A stretch of 6,952 nucleotides of DNA from Halobacteriales archaeon QH_10_65_19 (GTDB taxonomy: Archaea; Halobacteriota; Halobacteria; Halobacteriales; Haloarculaceae): contig PXQK01000085.1 in the NCBI GenBank assembly GCA_003022085.1, positions 1-6,952 of the forward strand, written 5' to 3'. The notes under the pieces are model-generated. The model did no database searches. It was not told where the DNA came from and saw only the letters and a list, made by a program, of their open reading frames with translations. A program made the translations under genes and the position numbers. This document shows positions 5,828-6,952 of the stretch, in pieces (the stretch's first letter is position 1; each line of letters begins with the position of its first letter).

Positions 5828-6199
5828 TTACACGACGGACTCTGCGGGTGAGTCGGCGTCTTGCAGATACTCGTTGCCCCACCGGTACAGCTCCCGGATC
5901 ACCGGTTCGAGGCTCCTCCCGTGGCCGGTGAGCCGGTACTCAACCTTGACTGGTCGGTCGTCCGACACAGTCCGATCGACCAGTTCTTTCTCTTCCAGGT
6001 CCTCGAGGCTCTCCGAGAGCACTTTGCCCGAAACCACGTGCATCCGGGATTCGAGTTCGCTGAACCGGAGGGGCTGCTCCTCCAGCAGGTGGTAGACGAT
6101 GGCTGGATGCCACTTGCGTCCGAGCACGGCTGCCGCCGCCTCCATTGGACACCAGTTTTCGTCAGTACAGTACGTCGGGAGAGGCTCTGTCGCAGTCAT
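5828..6199 (-). CDS. HxlR-family winged-helix transcriptional regulator
   Basis: A 123-residue DNA-binding protein, a one-domain HxlR regulator (MarR-like winged helix) that normally dimerises and often senses redox stress, electrophiles or formaldehyde. The family hallmark is CPMEAAAAVLGRKW (17-30) running into IVYHLLEEQPLRFSELE, with the recognition helix around 47-66 (HVVSGKVLSESLEDLEE) and the wing ending YRLTGHGRSLEPVI (88-101). Cys17 occupies the conserved pre-helix position that acts as redox switch in some members; a second Cys is at position 11. ATG 6199 is preferred to the in-frame TTG at 6217, which would add six residues and lie inside the promoter. The gene ends about 50 bp before the residual helicase frame, on the same strand. 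Two inverted copies of a 9-bp motif upstream suggest autoregulation. The target pathway cannot be told from this window. Confidence 0.92.
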   Translation of the reverse strand: MTATEPLPTYCTDENWCPMEAAAAVLGRKWHPAIVYHLLEEQPLRFSELESRMHVVSGKVLSESLEDLEEKELVDRTVSDDRPVKVEYRLTGHGRSLEPVIRELYRWGNEYLQDADSPAESVV

Positions 6200-6217
6200 C
6201 GTTTCATACTCAGTCAA

Positions 6218-6273
6218 CCGTCCGGTAAGTCATTTACGGATAGTAACTCACGGGCACGGATGTAACCGGACGG
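6218..6273. promoter_or_regulatory. Paired inverted motifs upstream of HxlR gene, candidate operators
   Basis: CCGTCCGGT (6218-6226) is exactly repeated in inverse orientation as ACCGGACGG (6265-6273), with 47 bp between centres. Each copy is itself close to a dyad: ACCG-TC-CGGT is perfect at 6217-6226, and ACCG-GA-CGGC at 6265-6274 is off by one base. The proximal copy lies about 20-27 bp upstream of the HxlR ATG, where the TATA box and start site of a leaderless gene should be; the distal copy sits just beyond the end of the neighbouring gene. That placement fits binding of two dimers for autorepression. Confidence 0.45.
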
Positions 6274-6283
6274 CGACTGCGGC

Positions 6284-6676
6284 TCACGACTGCGGATCGC
6301 CCGCGGCCCGGTTGCACCGCTCGATCCAGCGTTCCCGGAACGTTTCGGGTTCGAGAATCCGGCCCCGGAAGTCGGCCACCGAGTCGACACCGGTGTCCTC
6401 GCACCACTCGATGCACTGCAGGTACAGCTCGAAGTCGTACTCCTCACGGGCCTCCCTGTCCCGCCGGATCCACAGCGTGTCTTCGCCCGCCAGATAGGCC
6501 GCGAACGCGCGAGTGTGCCCGTCCGAGAGGTACCACGACCCATCGTGTTCGAACGCCGGCAGCGGCTCGTACTCCACGGGGTCGACGTCGAACCACTCCA
6601 GTACCCCGGCCAGTTTTTCCCGCGAGATGTAGAGCTGGGTCGGCCGCACGTCGCTGATCGGCAGTTCGCGCGACAT
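6284..6676 (-). CDS. Small ParB/sulfiredoxin-fold-like protein
   Basis: A 130-residue, acidic, soluble protein with no membrane segment. Residues 5-70 resemble the N-terminal nuclease-like domain shared by ParB and sulfiredoxin: LPISDVRPTQLYISREKL, then YEPLPAFEHDGSWYLSDGHTR, where DGHTR (52-56) matches the GxHR-type nucleotide-binding motif (DGHHR, GEHR), then AFAAYLAGEDTLWI. The remaining 60 residues are helical, rich in Glu, Arg and Trp, with Cys87, Cys92 and Cys121. There is no helix-turn-helix or centromere-binding domain, so it is not a partition ParB. The function is unknown; a nucleotide-binding or hydrolysing role is inference. The ATG at 6676 fits a strong TATA box 31 bp upstream, so the transcript is nearly leaderless. 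It is followed on the same strand by the HxlR gene after 84 bp, with separate promoter signals. Confidence 0.75.
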   Translation of the reverse strand: MSRELPISDVRPTQLYISREKLAGVLEWFDVDPVEYEPLPAFEHDGSWYLSDGHTRAFAAYLAGEDTLWIRRDREAREEYDFELYLQCIEWCEDTGVDSVADFRGRILEPETFRERWIERCNRAAGDPQS

Positions 6677-6703
6677 CGTAGCACCACCTGTGTTCCCCCG
6701 GAG

Positions 6704-6710
6704 TATTTAT
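6704..6710 (-). promoter_or_regulatory. TATA box of the ParB-like gene, flanked by direct repeats
   Basis: The minus strand reads ATAAATA, centred 31 bp upstream of the ATG at 6676, predicting a start site within a few bases of it. The box is bracketed by two identical copies of GTGTTCCCC (plus strand 6690-6698 and 6718-6726), 28 bp apart, and the half-site reappears inverted as GGAAC at 6734-6738. These repeats are a candidate operator. Confidence 0.6.
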
Positions 6711-6805
6711 CTGGTGGGTGTTCCCCGCGTCGAGGAACCTGACGAACAGATCGAAGCTGGATCCGAGAACCATGGATCGACGAGCGGTGAGCGGGAGGAT
6801 CGTGC

Positions 6806-6816
6806 AAGCTAAGTAC
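6806..6816 (+). promoter_or_regulatory. Possible TATA element for tRNA-Leu
   Basis: AAGCTAAGTAC lies about 42 bp upstream of the mature tRNA 5' end, which would put the start site near 6837 and give a leader of about 17 nt. The match to the TATA consensus is only fair, though no better candidate lies between 6780 and 6850. Confidence 0.3.
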
Positions 6817-6853
6817 GCCGGGCCGACGAGAGAACAGTGCGGGCACGCAGTGT

Positions 6854-6937
6854 GCGAGGGTAGCCAAGCCTGGAAACGGCGGCGGACTCAAGATCCGCTC
6901 CCGTAGGGGTCCATGCGTTCAAATCGCATCCCTCGCA
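6854..6937 (+). tRNA. tRNA-Leu (anticodon CAA)
   Basis: An 84-nt class II tRNA. The acceptor stem GCGAGGG (6854-6860) pairs fully with CCCTCGC (6930-6936), with discriminator A6937. The D stem is GCC (6863-6865)/GGC (6878-6880). The anticodon stem GCGGA (6882-6886)/TCCGC (6894-6898) encloses CTCAAGA, giving anticodon CAA (6889-6891) and decoding UUG as leucine. A long variable arm (about 6899-6912) has a CCC/GGG stem, and the T arm is ATGCG-TTCAAAT-CGCAT (6913-6929). The long variable arm plus A73 fit tRNA-Leu rather than Ser. The 3' CCA is not encoded and there is no intron. Flanking bases can extend pairing: GCAGT (6847-6851) with ACTGC (6937-6941), with GT bulged. Confidence 0.96.
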
Positions 6938-6952
6938 CTGCACGGCCCACGC

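Noticed and set aside
1..6952. CRISPR array, toxin-antitoxin pair, phage or complete insertion sequence
   Set aside because: No regularly spaced repeats, no transposase or integrase motifs and no paired small toxin/antitoxin genes are visible.

Overview
The window looks like chromosomal DNA from a haloarchaeon (class Halobacteria). The evidence is the high GC content with strongly acidic predicted proteins, archaeal BRE/TATA-type promoters placed for leaderless or nearly leaderless transcripts, a class II archaeal tRNA-Leu, and several proteins with a haloarchaeal look (a PAS-HisKA-HATPase kinase, an HxlR regulator, a zinc-finger SF2 helicase). The genus cannot be fixed from the sequence.

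Layout, left to right. Bases 1-281 hold no convincing gene. At 282-980 (minus) is a TMEM165/GDT1 (UPF0016) membrane protein, probably a Mn2+/Ca2+ exporter. Its upstream region (981-1125) has a possible TATA box, a TTAG-N6-CTAA dyad and two distant arms that could pair in the leader RNA. At 1321-2388 (minus) is an orphan sensor histidine kinase with a PAS-like region and an unusual C-terminal tail. From 2389 to about 2862 the DNA looks degraded: a strong hairpin, then the broken C-terminal end of an HtpX-like M48 metalloprotease with a frameshift in an A3G6 run. At 2919-3692 (plus) is an intact fumarylacetoacetate hydrolase-family enzyme.

The convergent gap between that enzyme and the next gene is filled almost exactly by a 128-bp element (3697-3824) with imperfect terminal inverted repeats and a perfect central hairpin. 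It resembles a MITE, or a symmetrical two-way terminator. At 3829-5592 (minus) is a Ski2/Hel308-like SF2 helicase with an N-terminal four-cysteine zinc finger. Its reading frame stays open and protein-like for 61 codons upstream of the first ATG but offers no start codon there, so the 5' end seems to have been lost at the junction with the HxlR gene (5828-6199, minus). The HxlR promoter carries two inverted copies of CCGTCCGGT. Next come a small ParB/sulfiredoxin-fold-like protein (6284-6676, minus) with 9-bp direct repeats flanking its TATA box, and tRNA-Leu(CAA) at 6854-6937 (plus).

The genes do not form one pathway. This is a patchwork of single-gene transcription units: metal export, sensing, small-molecule hydrolysis, helicase, regulator, tRNA. 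Signs of rearrangement are a protease remnant, a helicase lacking its 5' end, and a possible miniature element. No phage, CRISPR, toxin-antitoxin or complete insertion sequence is visible. The most promising undescribed items are the 128-bp intergenic element, the GDT1 upstream region, and the repeat architectures of the HxlR and ParB-like promoters.
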